A stretch of DNA of 37,700 nt from Clostridiisalibacter paucivorans DSM 22131 (GCF_000620125.1 NZ_JHVL01000036.1:1-37700), one strand, 5' to 3'; counted from the stretch's first letter, positions 8,113 to 15,766 are shown. Notes: generated by a model not told the origin, from the sequence alone. Numbers and translations are program-made.

Positions 8113-9107
8113 TTTCGTGGAATACTACTAAGAGATGTAATCTATATTGTGAACATTGTTATAGGGATGCTTCAGATAAGGCCTACAAAGGAGAGTTGAA
8201 TACCCAAGAGGGTAAAAAACTAATTGAAGATATAAAAAAGGCAGGATTTAGATTATTGATATTTAGTGGTGGTGAGCCATTAATGAGGAAAGATATATAT
8301 GAACTTATATCCTATGCTGATAGGCTTAAACTGATACCAGCATTGGGAACTAATGGGACCCTTATAACAAAGGAAGTAGCAAGCAAATTGAAAGAATCAG
8401 GTATTAGGGCAGCAGCAATAAGCATAGATAGTACAGATATGAACAAACATGATAAATTTAGGGGCAAAGCTGGAAGCTTTAAAAGAGCTATGGAAGGGAT
8501 TAAAAATTGTTTGGAAGTTGGGATTAGGGTACAGATAAATACTACAATTAGTAAAGATAATAAGGAAGAGATACTTAAACTTACAGATTTTGCAGAGATG
8601 GTTGGAGCATCATCCCATCATGTCTTTTTTCTTGTGGCAACAGGTAGAGGAAAAGATATTAAAGATAGATTTTTAGATAAGGATGAATACTTTGATTTAT
8701 TAGACGTAATATTAGAGAGGCAAAGACAGACCAATATTGAATTGAAACCAACATGTGCTCCCCAATTCATGTCTATTGCTAAAGAAAAAGATATGGATAT
8801 GAGATTTACCAGAGGATGTATAGCAGGTATTAAGTACTGTTGTGTATTACCCAATGGAGATGTTAATATATGTCCATATTCCCCTGTGAACACAGGAAAT
8901 ATCAGAGAAAAGGCATTTGATGATATATGGAAGAATAGTCCAATATTTAATAGGTTGAGGGACTTTGAGAATTATAAAGGAAAATGTGGAGTGTGCTCCA
9001 ATATATCAATATGTGGAGGATGTAGAGCTAGAGCATATGAAGAGACGGGAGACTATATGGAAGCAGATCCACTGTCCACAAATTGTTATATAAGAGAAGG
9101 GAGATAA
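8106..9107 (+). CDS. nirJ2: Radical SAM protein NirJ2 / AhbD-like (heme synthase step)
   Basis: A 333-residue radical SAM/SPASM protein. CNLYCEHC (Cys11, Cys15, Cys18) binds the SAM cluster, and FSGGEPLMR follows. The C-terminal auxiliary-cluster region has CVLPNGDVNICPYSPVNTGN and CGVCSNISICGGCRARA, a full SPASM set of cysteines. AhbD-type enzymes convert Fe-coproporphyrin III to heme b by oxidative decarboxylation of two propionates. The protein starts almost directly with the radical SAM motif, without the N-terminal extension of NirJ1. It overlaps nirJ1 by 7 bp, and its end touches the ribosome site of the next gene. Confidence 0.85.
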   Translation: MLVSWNTTKRCNLYCEHCYRDASDKAYKGELNTQEGKKLIEDIKKAGFRLLIFSGGEPLMRKDIYELISYADRLKLIPALGTNGTLITKEVASKLKESGIRAAAISIDSTDMNKHDKFRGKAGSFKRAMEGIKNCLEVGIRVQINTTISKDNKEEILKLTDFAEMVGASSHHVFFLVATGRGKDIKDRFLDKDEYFDLLDVILERQRQTNIELKPTCAPQFMSIAKEKDMDMRFTRGCIAGIKYCCVLPNGDVNICPYSPVNTGNIREKAFDDIWKNSPIFNRLRDFENYKGKCGVCSNISICGGCRARAYEETGDYMEADPLSTNCYIREGR

Positions 9108-9112
9108 ATTCT

Positions 9113-9562
9113 ATGAATGCTATGGAAAAACTTATATTGAATGAAGCTCAAAATGGAATTTCATTTAGCGAAACCCCCTTTTTAGACATAGCTAATAAAC
9201 TCAATATAACAGAAGACCAGGTAATTGATGCACTAAATAGTCTAAAAGAAAAGGGATATATAAGGCGTTTTGGTGGGGTAGTCAATGTAAATAATATAGG
9301 CATAAAGAGTACACTTATAGGCATGAAGGTACCAAATAAGTATATAGATGATGTAGCAAATCATATAAGTAGTTATAAAGAGGTTACTCATAATTATAGT
9401 AGGACTGATGAATACAATCTATGGTTTACAATTATGGCTAAATCTCAACAAAGGATACAGGATATAATAGATGAGATAACAGAAAAAACAGGAATTAAAG
9501 AGATTATAGATTTACCTTCTGTAAAAAAATATAGGACTAAGGTATATTTTAAGATGGACTAA
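9113..9562 (+). CDS. ahbA: Siroheme decarboxylase subunit, AhbA/AhbB type (Lrp/AsnC-like)
   Basis: A 149-residue protein with an Lrp/AsnC-like N-terminal HTH (about residues 5-60, ending EKGYIRRFGGVVN) and an RAM-like C-terminal fold. The sequence after the HTH (IRRFGGVVNVNNIGIKS, then HNYSRTDEYNLWFTIMAKS) follows siroheme decarboxylases rather than classical Lrp regulators. These enzymes remove two acetate carboxylates from siroheme, giving 12,18-didecarboxysiroheme. ATG at 9113 is chosen because AGAAGGGAG sits 10 bases upstream. A TTG 30 bases earlier lies inside nirJ2 and lacks such a site. Assignment of A versus B subunit is uncertain. Confidence 0.8.
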   Translation: MNAMEKLILNEAQNGISFSETPFLDIANKLNITEDQVIDALNSLKEKGYIRRFGGVVNVNNIGIKSTLIGMKVPNKYIDDVANHISSYKEVTHNYSRTDEYNLWFTIMAKSQQRIQDIIDEITEKTGIKEIIDLPSVKKYRTKVYFKMD

Positions 9563-9575
9563 TAGGAGGAAATAA

Positions 9576-10049
9576 ATGGATAATTTAGATAAAAAGATAT
9601 TGATAGAGATTTCAGGTGATATGGATATTTCTAAAGATATGTTCAAAAATATTGCAGAAGAATTTAATATTTCACAGAAAGAATTATTAGATAGATTAAA
9701 TACTATGAAAGAGAAGGGATACATAAAAAGAATAGCCCCTATAATTAGACATTACAAGACTTCTTATATATGTAATGCGATGACTGTATGGAATGTTTCA
9801 GAAGATAAAAAAGAACAACTTATAGAACTTATGCTAGATATCGAAGGAATAAGTCATATATATGAAAGAGAGACCAATGAAAAATGGAAATACAATATAT
9901 TTGGAATGGCCCATGGTAAAAAAGAAAGTGATATAAAAGATATAGTCAATAAGCTTTCTACTGCTACAGGGGTAAAGGATTTTAAATTATTATATACTGA
10001 AAGGAAATTTAAAAAGACAAGTCCAGATATAGGTTATATTTTAAAATAA
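9576..10049 (+). CDS. ahbB: Siroheme decarboxylase subunit, partner (AhbB/AhbA type)
   Basis: A 157-residue paralogue of the preceding protein, with an HTH-like N-terminus (residues 3-55, EKGYIKRIAPIIRHYK) and the decarboxylase-like segment SHIYERETNEKWKYNIFGMAHGK. The WxYNIFGMAHGK phrase and the C-terminal YTERKFKKTSP are characteristic of Ahb decarboxylase subunits. It would form a heterodimer with the product of the gene 14 bp upstream. It has an excellent ribosome site (TAGGAGG). It closes the nirJ1-nirJ2-ahbAB set. Earlier genes for uroporphyrinogen and siroheme are not in the window. Confidence 0.8.
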   Translation: MDNLDKKILIEISGDMDISKDMFKNIAEEFNISQKELLDRLNTMKEKGYIKRIAPIIRHYKTSYICNAMTVWNVSEDKKEQLIELMLDIEGISHIYERETNEKWKYNIFGMAHGKKESDIKDIVNKLSTATGVKDFKLLYTERKFKKTSPDIGYILK

Positions 10050-10061
10050 TTATGTGATATT

Positions 10062-10298
10062 TCAATATATTTCAAGGCTATACATATCTTCAGTTTTGTC
10101 ATTGATATATTTTATAGCGTCTTTAATTCCTTGATTGTATATAGTAGGACCTATATTTTCAATTATGAAGTCTAGAAAGAGCATAGCAGATAGATCACCT
10201 ATATCTTCGTCTCTTTCTTCATTGAAATAATTCTTTATTTCTAAAATAAGAGATTCTTTAGTCTGTTTGTTTAATTTAATCTTATTATTTTTACTCAA
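10062..10298 (-). CDS. DUF2164 family protein
   Basis: A small 78-residue soluble protein of unknown function. It shows the family pattern clearly: I..YF.EERDEDIGDLSAM.FLDFIIE.IGP.IYNQGI.DA, covering residues 20-65. I favour a TTG start at 10298, because GAGGTG lies six bases upstream. A GTG at 10307 would overlap that ribosome site. It is convergent with the ahb operon, with only 12 bp between stop codons, and divergent from the methionine leader. No function is inferred from context. Confidence 0.75.
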   Translation of the reverse strand: MSKNNKIKLNKQTKESLILEIKNYFNEERDEDIGDLSAMLFLDFIIENIGPTIYNQGIKDAIKYINDKTEDMYSLEIY

Positions 10299-10350
10299 TA
10301 TATTCACCTCTATTCAATTATAATATATGAAAAAATTCAAGTCAAAGTTA

Positions 10351-10379
10351 TTGACATAATATTTTGCTTATGATACTAT
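10351..10379 (+). promoter_or_regulatory. Promoter of the tandem-riboswitch methionine operon
   Basis: TTGACA (10351-10356), 17 bp and TACTAT (10374-10379), with a TG one base before the -10 (extended -10). Transcription would start near 10386, a few bases before the first aptamer. Confidence 0.75.
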
Positions 10380-10396
10380 AGATAAAATCGAATAAG

Positions 10397-10488
10397 TTCT
10401 TATCATGAGTTAGGGTAGAGAGTTGGCTCAGTGACCCTACACCAACCTGCTATATAAGGCAAGGTGGTTCTGCTAACATCGATAAGGA
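10397..10488 (+). ncRNA. S-box-like variant riboswitch aptamer (first of two in tandem)
   Basis: The ends match SAM-I: CTTATCATGAG at the 5' side and GATAAG at the 3' side form an 8-bp P1 (10397-10404 with 10481-10488, one GU). A P2-like arm has TAGGG (10411-10415) with CCCTA (10435-10439), an inner GAG/CTC and a GTGA kink-like element. P3 is ACCTGC (10445-10450) with GCA-A-GGT. The loop GTTGG (10422-10426) can pair with CCAAC (10442-10446). No P4 is visible between GGTGGTTC and P1. It therefore departs from canonical SAM-I and may be a SAM-I/IV-type or other S-box relative. Ligand inferred as SAM or a derivative, not proven. Confidence 0.55.
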
Positions 10489-10505
10489 GGATGAATATGA
10501 TACCA

Positions 10506-10540
10506 AACCTCTCTTAGCGATGTGCTAAGAGGGGTTTTTT
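10506..10540 (+). terminator. Terminator of the first riboswitch module
   Basis: A 13-bp stem (AACCTCTCTTAGC with GCTAAGAGGGGTT, one GU) and a T run. The 3' P1 strand plus GGAGG (10481-10490) can pair with CCTCTCTTA of the terminator, giving the mutually exclusive antiterminator expected of an expression platform. Confidence 0.8.
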
Positions 10541-10559
10541 ATATTTACAATTAAATATT

Positions 10560-10661
10560 TTCTTATCAAGAGAGGTGGAGGGACTGGCCCTATGAAGCCC
10601 AGCAACAACCCATAAAATGGGGGTGTGCTAAATCCTGCAGGTTGTACCTGGAAGATAAGAA
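10560..10661 (+). ncRNA. SAM-I (S-box) riboswitch aptamer
   Basis: Canonical S-box core: CTTATCAAGAGAGGTGGAGG, then GACTGGCCCTATGAAGCCC, AGCAAC, GGTGTGCTAAATCCTGCAG and GAAGATAAG. P1 pairs 10560-10567 with 10654-10661. It senses S-adenosylmethionine and, when bound, releases the terminator downstream, lowering expression of the methionine genes that follow. Confidence 0.95.
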
Positions 10662-10676
10662 GTTTAAGTATTTCAC

Positions 10677-10706
10677 ACTTCTTATCTTTTGATAAGAAGT
10701 TTTTTT
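10677..10706 (+). terminator. Terminator of the SAM-I riboswitch
   Basis: ACTTCTTATC, a TTTT loop and GATAAGAAGT, then a T run. The 3' P1 strand GATAAGAAG (10654-10662) is an exact alternative partner for CTTCTTATC, the classical antiterminator. Confidence 0.93.
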
Positions 10707-10728
10707 ATTATACAAGGAGGAATGTAAA

Positions 10729-12006
10729 ATGAGTAAAAAATGGAGTAGAGAAACAGTATGTGTTCAAGGTGGTTATGTGCCAAAAAAGGGAGAGCCGAGA
10801 GTATTACCAATATATCAAAGTACTACATATAAATACGATGATCCAGATTATGTTATGGGACTATTCGATTTAAAAGAAGAAGGACATATGTATTCTAGAA
10901 TAAGCAATCCCACTGTGGAAGCTATAGAAAGGAAAGTAAATGCATTAGAGGGAGGTGTAGGAGCACTGGTAGTTTCATCGGGACAATCAGCAACACTTTT
11001 AGCTATATTAAACATATGTAATTCGGGAGAACATATTTTGGCAGCATCAACAATATATGGTGGAAGTCATTCATTATTAGGTAAGACACTTAAAAATTTA
11101 GGTATAGCAGTAACGTTTTTTGATGTGGAAGCAGAGGAAGAAGAAATATTGAGCTATTGTAAACCTGAAACTAAAGCCATATTTGCAGAAGTTATAAGTA
11201 ATCCAGGGCTTAATATTATAGATTTTGACAAATTCTCCAATATATCAAAAAAAGTCAATATTCCTCTAATAGTTGACAATACCTTTCCTACACCATATTT
11301 ATGCAATCCATTAAAGCATGGGGCAAATATAGTTATACATTCAGCCACTAAATATATGGATGGCCATGCAACTAGTGTAGGAGGAGTAATAGTAGATGGT
11401 GGAAATTTCAATTGGGAAAATGGCAAATATCCTGGGCTTACAGAGCCAGATTCCAGTTATCATGGTATAAGATATGTTGAAGAGTTTAAAGAAAAGGCAT
11501 ATATAGTCAAGGCTAGAGTACAACTCCTTAGAGATATGGGTACAGCTTTAAGTCCTTTTAATGGATTTTTAATAAATTTAGGATTAGAAACTCTTCATTT
11601 GAGAATGAAGAGGCATAGTCAAAATGCATTGGCATTGGCAAGATATCTTAGCAATCATCACAATGTAAATTGGGTTGGATATCCTGGACTAGAAGACCAT
11701 AGAAGTCATGAATTATGTAAAAAATATTTGCCGCTAGGGGCTGGAGGGATGCTCACATTTGGTATAAGGGGAGGAAAAGATACTGCAATGAGATTCATGA
11801 AAGAGCTTAAAATTACTGCATTGGTAGTTCATATGGGAGATGCTAGGACATCAGTATTACATCCAGCTACTACCACACATAGACAATTAGATAAAAAGGC
11901 ATTAGAGAAATCTTTAGTTACCGAGGATATGATAAGGGTCTCGGTGGGAATAGAAAATATAGAAGATATATTAAATGATTTTGAATATGCACTAAAGGAA
12001 ATATAG
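10729..12006 (+). CDS. metY: O-acetylhomoserine sulfhydrylase (MetY-type, PLP-dependent)
   Basis: A 425-residue cytosolic Cys/Met-metabolism PLP enzyme. The Schiff-base lysine is Lys208 in SATKYMDGH, with VSSGQSATLLAI near residue 83 and VDNTFPTPYL near residue 183 as cofactor contacts. Length (about 425) and the long insert with PDSSYHGIRYVEEF fit O-acetylhomoserine sulfhydrylases better than cystathionine lyases (about 380). It would make homocysteine from O-acetylhomoserine and sulfide. The ribosome site AAGGAGG lies just after two riboswitch terminators, so expression depends on both aptamers. It is followed 12 bp later by metA, which supplies its substrate. Confidence 0.9.
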   Translation: MSKKWSRETVCVQGGYVPKKGEPRVLPIYQSTTYKYDDPDYVMGLFDLKEEGHMYSRISNPTVEAIERKVNALEGGVGALVVSSGQSATLLAILNICNSGEHILAASTIYGGSHSLLGKTLKNLGIAVTFFDVEAEEEEILSYCKPETKAIFAEVISNPGLNIIDFDKFSNISKKVNIPLIVDNTFPTPYLCNPLKHGANIVIHSATKYMDGHATSVGGVIVDGGNFNWENGKYPGLTEPDSSYHGIRYVEEFKEKAYIVKARVQLLRDMGTALSPFNGFLINLGLETLHLRMKRHSQNALALARYLSNHHNVNWVGYPGLEDHRSHELCKKYLPLGAGGMLTFGIRGGKDTAMRFMKELKITALVVHMGDARTSVLHPATTTHRQLDKKALEKSLVTEDMIRVSVGIENIEDILNDFEYALKEI

Positions 12007-12018
12007 GATAGAGGTGAA

Positions 12019-12861
12019 ATGCTTATTATGTGTTCAAAAAAGATAGGTACAAAAACCAAAATCAGTGTCAATGATAAATGTATTGATATTATAGTTTTAA
12101 ATTTGATGCCTAATAAAATAGAAACAGAAAATCAAATTTCAAACATTCTAAAGGAATTACCTGTTACAGTAAATTTAGAATTTATGTATGTGGATACCCA
12201 TAATTATAAAAATATAGATAAAGATTATTTAAGACAAAAATATAAAAGATTAACAGAGTTAAAGGACAAAAACTATAATGGAATGATTATTACTGGTGCA
12301 CCTGTTGAGCATTTGGCTTTTGACCAAATAGATTATTGGGATGAGCTTACAGAAATCTTAGAGTATGGAAAAAACAGTGTGAATTCTACTATGTATATAT
12401 GTTGGGGTGCCTTAGCAGGATTAAATTATCATTATAATGTACCAAAATATGATTTAGACAAAAAGGTTTTTGGTGTATATACACATAGATTGTTGCACAG
12501 AGAAGAACCTCTATTGATGGGATTTGATGATGAATTTATGTCTCCACATTCTAGGCACTCAGAGATAAGAAAGGAAGATTTAATAGATATAAAAGATCTA
12601 GAAATATTATCAGAATCTAGCGATGCAGGTATATATATAGTAGCATCAAAAAACAAAAGACATATTTTTGTATTGGGACATTGTGAATATGGTCCATTAA
12701 CTCTAAAAAGGGAATATGAGAGGGATATACAAAAAGATATGGAAACTTCTATACCTAAGAACTATTTTCCTCAAAACAACCCGAATAAGTTACCCATAAT
12801 AAGATGGAAGGCCCATAGTAGATTGTTGTTTCAAAATTGGATATTAAATTATTTGATATAG
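12019..12861 (+). CDS. metA: Homoserine O-acetyltransferase (MetA family)
   Basis: A 280-residue homoserine transacylase of the MetA (not MetX) fold. Catalytic Cys128 sits in YICWGALAGL, with His221 and Glu223 in GHCEYGP and SRHSEIR at about residues 178-184. GAPVE places Glu97 where Escherichia coli succinyltransferase has Gly (GAPLG). That position is known to set acetyl- versus succinyl-CoA use, so acetyl-CoA is expected, in keeping with MetY upstream. The N-terminus is some 20 residues shorter than usual, and two nearby ATGs (12019, 12028) make the start uncertain. Same operon as metY under the tandem riboswitches. Confidence 0.9.
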   Translation: MLIMCSKKIGTKTKISVNDKCIDIIVLNLMPNKIETENQISNILKELPVTVNLEFMYVDTHNYKNIDKDYLRQKYKRLTELKDKNYNGMIITGAPVEHLAFDQIDYWDELTEILEYGKNSVNSTMYICWGALAGLNYHYNVPKYDLDKKVFGVYTHRLLHREEPLLMGFDDEFMSPHSRHSEIRKEDLIDIKDLEILSESSDAGIYIVASKNKRHIFVLGHCEYGPLTLKREYERDIQKDMETSIPKNYFPQNNPNKLPIIRWKAHSRLLFQNWILNYLI

Positions 12862-12870
12862 TATAAACAT

Positions 12871-12915
12871 TGTAGACCACATCAGTTGCTTTTTTCTTTG
12901 GTGTGGTTTACAATA
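12871..12915. repeat. Imperfect inverted repeat between metA and the DUF1874 gene
   Basis: CATTGTAGACCACATCA and its near-complement TGGTGTGGTTTACAAT flank a T-rich loop. There is no clear T tail after it. It could be a weak terminator of the methionine operon or a regulatory dyad for the next gene. Confidence 0.4.
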
Positions 12916-12964
12916 TTTACAAGAGTGATTGGATATATAATTTGAAATAGAGGTGTTTATAATT

Positions 12965-13300
12965 ATGAAAAACAAGAGACTACCTATAGCACTTTTTAAT
13001 GGCACAGTGGCCACTACCAATGGATTATATTCTATTGAAGATATAGATTTGAAAACTGCAAAAAAGTATGTAAAAGAAAATGGATTTATATCTGCCATAG
13101 GACATGAGGCAACTGCAGAGATAATGTCTGAAATATTAGGACAAGATATCTCAATGAACAGGATACAATTTCATCAAAAGGTTGGACAAATAGCTATAGT
13201 ATTTAAATTAAACGAAAGACCAGAGGAAGGTAAAATATTAAGTAGAGATGAAGTAGAAAAAGTCGGATATAGTCTCAAAAAAATGGAAAGACTTGAATAA
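12965..13300 (+). CDS. DUF1874 protein, AcrIII-1/Crn2-like cyclic-oligoadenylate ring nuclease candidate
   Basis: A 111-residue protein of the DUF1874 / STIV B116-like family. It begins IALFNGTV and contains FISAIGHEATAEIMSEILG and MNRIQFHQKVGQIAIVFKL, followed by RPEEGKILS. With the ATG at 12965 (AGAGGTG lies 10 bases upstream; the GTG at 12953 is part of that site), the conserved residues fall at His47, Arg85 and Glu88. These are the positions I recall for the viral anti-CRISPR ring nuclease AcrIII-1, which cleaves cyclic tetra-adenylate. Family members occur in viruses and as bacterial Crn2 beside type III CRISPR systems. No type III cas genes are in the window. Activity is inferred. Confidence 0.8.
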   Translation: MKNKRLPIALFNGTVATTNGLYSIEDIDLKTAKKYVKENGFISAIGHEATAEIMSEILGQDISMNRIQFHQKVGQIAIVFKLNERPEEGKILSRDEVEKVGYSLKKMERLE

Positions 13301-13322
13301 AAAATATTTTATTAAAAATGTA

Positions 13323-13349
13323 TTGAAAAAAACAAAAGTATGTTATAAT
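13323..13349 (+). promoter_or_regulatory. Promoter of the lacI-type regulator gene
   Basis: TATAAT (13344-13349) is preceded by TG one base upstream (extended -10), and TTGAAA (13323-13328) stands 15 bp before it. The short spacer suggests reliance on the extended -10. Confidence 0.6.
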
Positions 13350-13356
13350 ATATACA

Positions 13357-13372
13357 TAGTAATCGTTTACTA
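13357..13372. promoter_or_regulatory. LacI-type operator in front of the regulator gene
   Basis: TAGTAATCGTTTACTA is a near-perfect palindrome with the central CG common to LacI-family sites. It lies just downstream of the -10 box, and the part AATCGTTTACTA recurs before the TRAP genes at 14466-14477. Confidence 0.7.
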
Positions 13373-13394
13373 AATAAAAATTGAGGAGTTTTCT

Positions 13395-14426
13395 ATGAGC
13401 AGAAATAGACCTACAATATATGATATAGCTAAACTTGCCAACACATCTACAGCTACTGTATCTAGAGTTTTAAATGATACTGGCTATCCTGTAAAAGAGG
13501 AATTGAAGAAAAGAGTTATTAAGGCCGCTAAAGAGTTGAATTATACTCCAAATCTAGTAGGAAGACATTTAAAAACTAGTAAAAGTAACGATATTGGAGT
13601 TATAGTGCCTAGTATATCTAACCCTTATTATTCTCTTTTGGTAAATGGAGTAGAAAATGTTGCAAGAAAAAGGGGATATAATATTCTGCTATGTAATTCC
13701 CATAGAGATCCTCAAAGGGAAAAGGATTACCTAGAATCTTTATATCAGAAACAGGTAGAAGGGATAATAATTTCATCTATAACCTCAGATACTGAATACA
13801 TAAAAAAATTGCAGATAAATGGATTAAAGATAGCTGCATTTGACCAAGATATTGATTTAGACTGTAATAAGGTGAATTTTGATTATTATAGGGGAGGTTG
13901 TATAGCTGCTCAATATTTGATAGATAGAGGGCATAGAGATATAGGATTTATTAGTGCACCTCTTACTAGATATAGTAGAAAAGAATTATTTAGAGGATTT
14001 GCAGATACACTAAAGATTAACAATATTGCTATTAAGAAAGATCTTATAAAAATATCAGAATTTGAAGAAGAAACAGAGGATCAAACATATGAGTACAAGA
14101 ATGGTAAACAATTGGTACAACAGATCATAAAAAAGGGAAATATCCCTAGCGCCATATTTTGTATAAATGATATGACGGCATTTGGTGTAATACAAGGGTT
14201 ACAGAAAAATCATATACAGATACCCCAGGATGTATCTGTAATGGGATTTGATAATATAACTATTTCAGAAATAATTAATCCATCTTTGACTACTATAGAT
14301 CAATGTACTCACGAAATGGGGTCTTTGGCTGCAGAAGTTTTAATAAATAATATAGAAGATGAAAATAAGAAATATATATCTACTATGTTACAACCTACAT
14401 TGGTAGTGCGAAATTCAACAAAATAA
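13395..14426 (+). CDS. LacI/PurR-family transcriptional regulator
   Basis: A 343-residue regulator with an N-terminal LacI HTH (residues 6-30, TIYDIAKLANTSTATVSRVL) and hinge helix, followed by a periplasmic-binding-like effector domain (IGVIVPSISNPYYSLLVNG from about residue 67; GFDNITISEIINPSLTTI near 285). It carries no PTS or kinase fusion. Its own promoter has an operator (13357-13372), and the same motif lies before the TRAP transporter, so it likely represses both itself and the downstream sugar locus until an imported or phosphorylated sugar binds. The effector is unknown. Confidence 0.9.
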   Translation: MSRNRPTIYDIAKLANTSTATVSRVLNDTGYPVKEELKKRVIKAAKELNYTPNLVGRHLKTSKSNDIGVIVPSISNPYYSLLVNGVENVARKRGYNILLCNSHRDPQREKDYLESLYQKQVEGIIISSITSDTEYIKKLQINGLKIAAFDQDIDLDCNKVNFDYYRGGCIAAQYLIDRGHRDIGFISAPLTRYSRKELFRGFADTLKINNIAIKKDLIKISEFEEETEDQTYEYKNGKQLVQQIIKKGNIPSAIFCINDMTAFGVIQGLQKNHIQIPQDVSVMGFDNITISEIINPSLTTIDQCTHEMGSLAAEVLINNIEDENKKYISTMLQPTLVVRNSTK

Positions 14427-14464
14427 TATGAGTAATAGTAAAATATTTACTTTTGGTGATTAAG

Positions 14465-14477
14465 AAATCGTTTACTA
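14465..14477. promoter_or_regulatory. Second copy of the LacI-type operator, before the TRAP operon
   Basis: AAATCGTTTACTA matches the operator at 13357-13372 over 12 bases. It lies just upstream of the candidate promoter of the dctP gene. Confidence 0.65.
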
Positions 14478-14483
14478 TCGATA

Positions 14484-14514
14484 TTGGCAGATTCACATAA
14501 TATCAGAGTATAAT
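14484..14514 (+). promoter_or_regulatory. Candidate promoter of the TRAP operon
   Basis: TTGGCA (14484-14489) and TATAAT (14509-14514) with a long 19-bp spacer. A leader of about 190 nt follows, holding a hairpin with arms AAGAAA-CATAATTA and TAATTATG-TTTCTT (14561-14616). No known riboswitch was recognised in it. Confidence 0.5.
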
Positions 14515-14706
14515 ATTATTTCTATATTTATTTAGAAGAAATAGTATTATAAAATAATTTAAGAAATTTCATAATTATTCTAGAATCAGTCAAATGAATT
14601 AATTATGTAGTTTCTTTAAGTATCTAGTATAAGGGGGGACATGTGAATTAAATTTTGGTAAAGAATTTTGTGGAAGAAAAATAACTGAAGGAGGGGACGA
14701 TTTTAT

Positions 14707-15720
14707 ATGTCTAAAAAATTAAGAAATGTAGGAATCTTAGTATTGAGTTTGTTGATGGTATTTAATTTAGCGGCTTGTTCTGGAGGAGATGATACAGCTA
14801 CTAATGGTGAAAAGAGTGGAGAGCCAATTGTACTTAGATTGGCAGAAAACCAACCAGACAGCAACCCTGTAACTGTTGCAATGAACAAATTCGCAGAATT
14901 AGTTGAAGAGAAGACTAATGGAGAAGTAAAAGTTGAAGTATATGCCAATGCTCAATTGGGACAAGAAACAGAGAATATAGACCAAGTACAGGCTGGTGTA
15001 TTAGATATTGCCCGTGTTAATTCTGTTACATTGGCACAAACAGTAGAAGATTTAAGGGTATTTACATTGCCTTATATCTTCAGTGGACAAGAACATAAAT
15101 ATAAAGTTCTTGATGGAGAAATAGGACAAGAAGTACTTAAGAAATTAGAAGATTACAACATGGTTGGATTTGGATACTTAGAAGCAGGCACAAGAAACTT
15201 CTATACTACTGAAAAACCTATAAAATCTTTAGCAGACTTAAAAGGTCAGAAGGTTAGAGTACAGAAATCTGATGTTGCTATAGAAATGGTTAAATTATTA
15301 GGAGGAGTTCCTACTCCAATGAACTATGGTGAAGTATTTACTTCATTACAAACTGGTGTAATTGATGGAGCAGAAAATGATTTTGTAAGTTACTATACTT
15401 CAGGACATTATGAAGTTGCAAAACATTATACTTTAGATGGACATTTAAGTCCTCCAGCTCTTATAGTAATGAGTAAAGAGGTATGGGATGGCTTATCAGC
15501 AGATCATCAAGAAGCTATAAAAGCTGCAGCTGAAGAAGCTACAAAATTTGAACGTAAGGCTATGAATGAAAAACAAGAAGAATTTAGAAAAGAAGTGGAA
15601 GCAGCAGGAACAACTGTTTATGAAGTAGATGTTAAAGAATTCCAAGATGCAGTTGCGCCATTGTATGATAATTATCCACAGTTTGCTGACATTATAGAGA
15701 AAATTCGTGCAGTAAAATAA
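14707..15720 (+). CDS. dctP: TRAP transporter substrate-binding lipoprotein (DctP family)
   Basis: A 337-residue lipoprotein. The signal peptide ends at the lipobox LAACS (about residues 20-24), then a DctP/SiaP-type binding protein follows. Typical landmarks are AGVLDIARVNS, GFGYLEAGTRNFYTTEKPIKSLADLKGQKVRV with its ligand-carboxylate arginine in the KVRV segment, and VFTSLQTGVIDGAEND. TRAP binding proteins usually bind organic acids, uronates or sialic acids through that arginine. It is followed by dctQ and dctM genes. A perfect hairpin after its stop codon probably keeps its mRNA more abundant. The ligand is unknown, but nearby genes point to a sugar acid or amino sugar. Confidence 0.9.
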   Translation: MSKKLRNVGILVLSLLMVFNLAACSGGDDTATNGEKSGEPIVLRLAENQPDSNPVTVAMNKFAELVEEKTNGEVKVEVYANAQLGQETENIDQVQAGVLDIARVNSVTLAQTVEDLRVFTLPYIFSGQEHKYKVLDGEIGQEVLKKLEDYNMVGFGYLEAGTRNFYTTEKPIKSLADLKGQKVRVQKSDVAIEMVKLLGGVPTPMNYGEVFTSLQTGVIDGAENDFVSYYTSGHYEVAKHYTLDGHLSPPALIVMSKEVWDGLSADHQEAIKAAAEEATKFERKAMNEKQEEFRKEVEAAGTTVYEVDVKEFQDAVAPLYDNYPQFADIIEKIRAVK

Positions 15721-15730
15721 TTTATAAAAT

Positions 15731-15766
15731 GCAAACCTATCTGTCATATATGACAGATAGGTTTGC
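15731..15766 (+). terminator. 36-nt perfect palindrome between dctP and dctQ
   Basis: Arms GCAAACCTATCTGTCATA and its exact complement meet without an interruption. No T run follows, so it is more likely an mRNA 3'-end stabiliser or partial attenuator than a full terminator. Confidence 0.7.

Noticed and set aside
10390-10500. T-box leader, cobalamin or THF riboswitch for the first methionine leader element
   Set aside because: There is no T-box sequence (GGTGGNACCGCG type), no B12 box (GCCACTG) and no THF-type core. S-box-like ends and helices explain it better.
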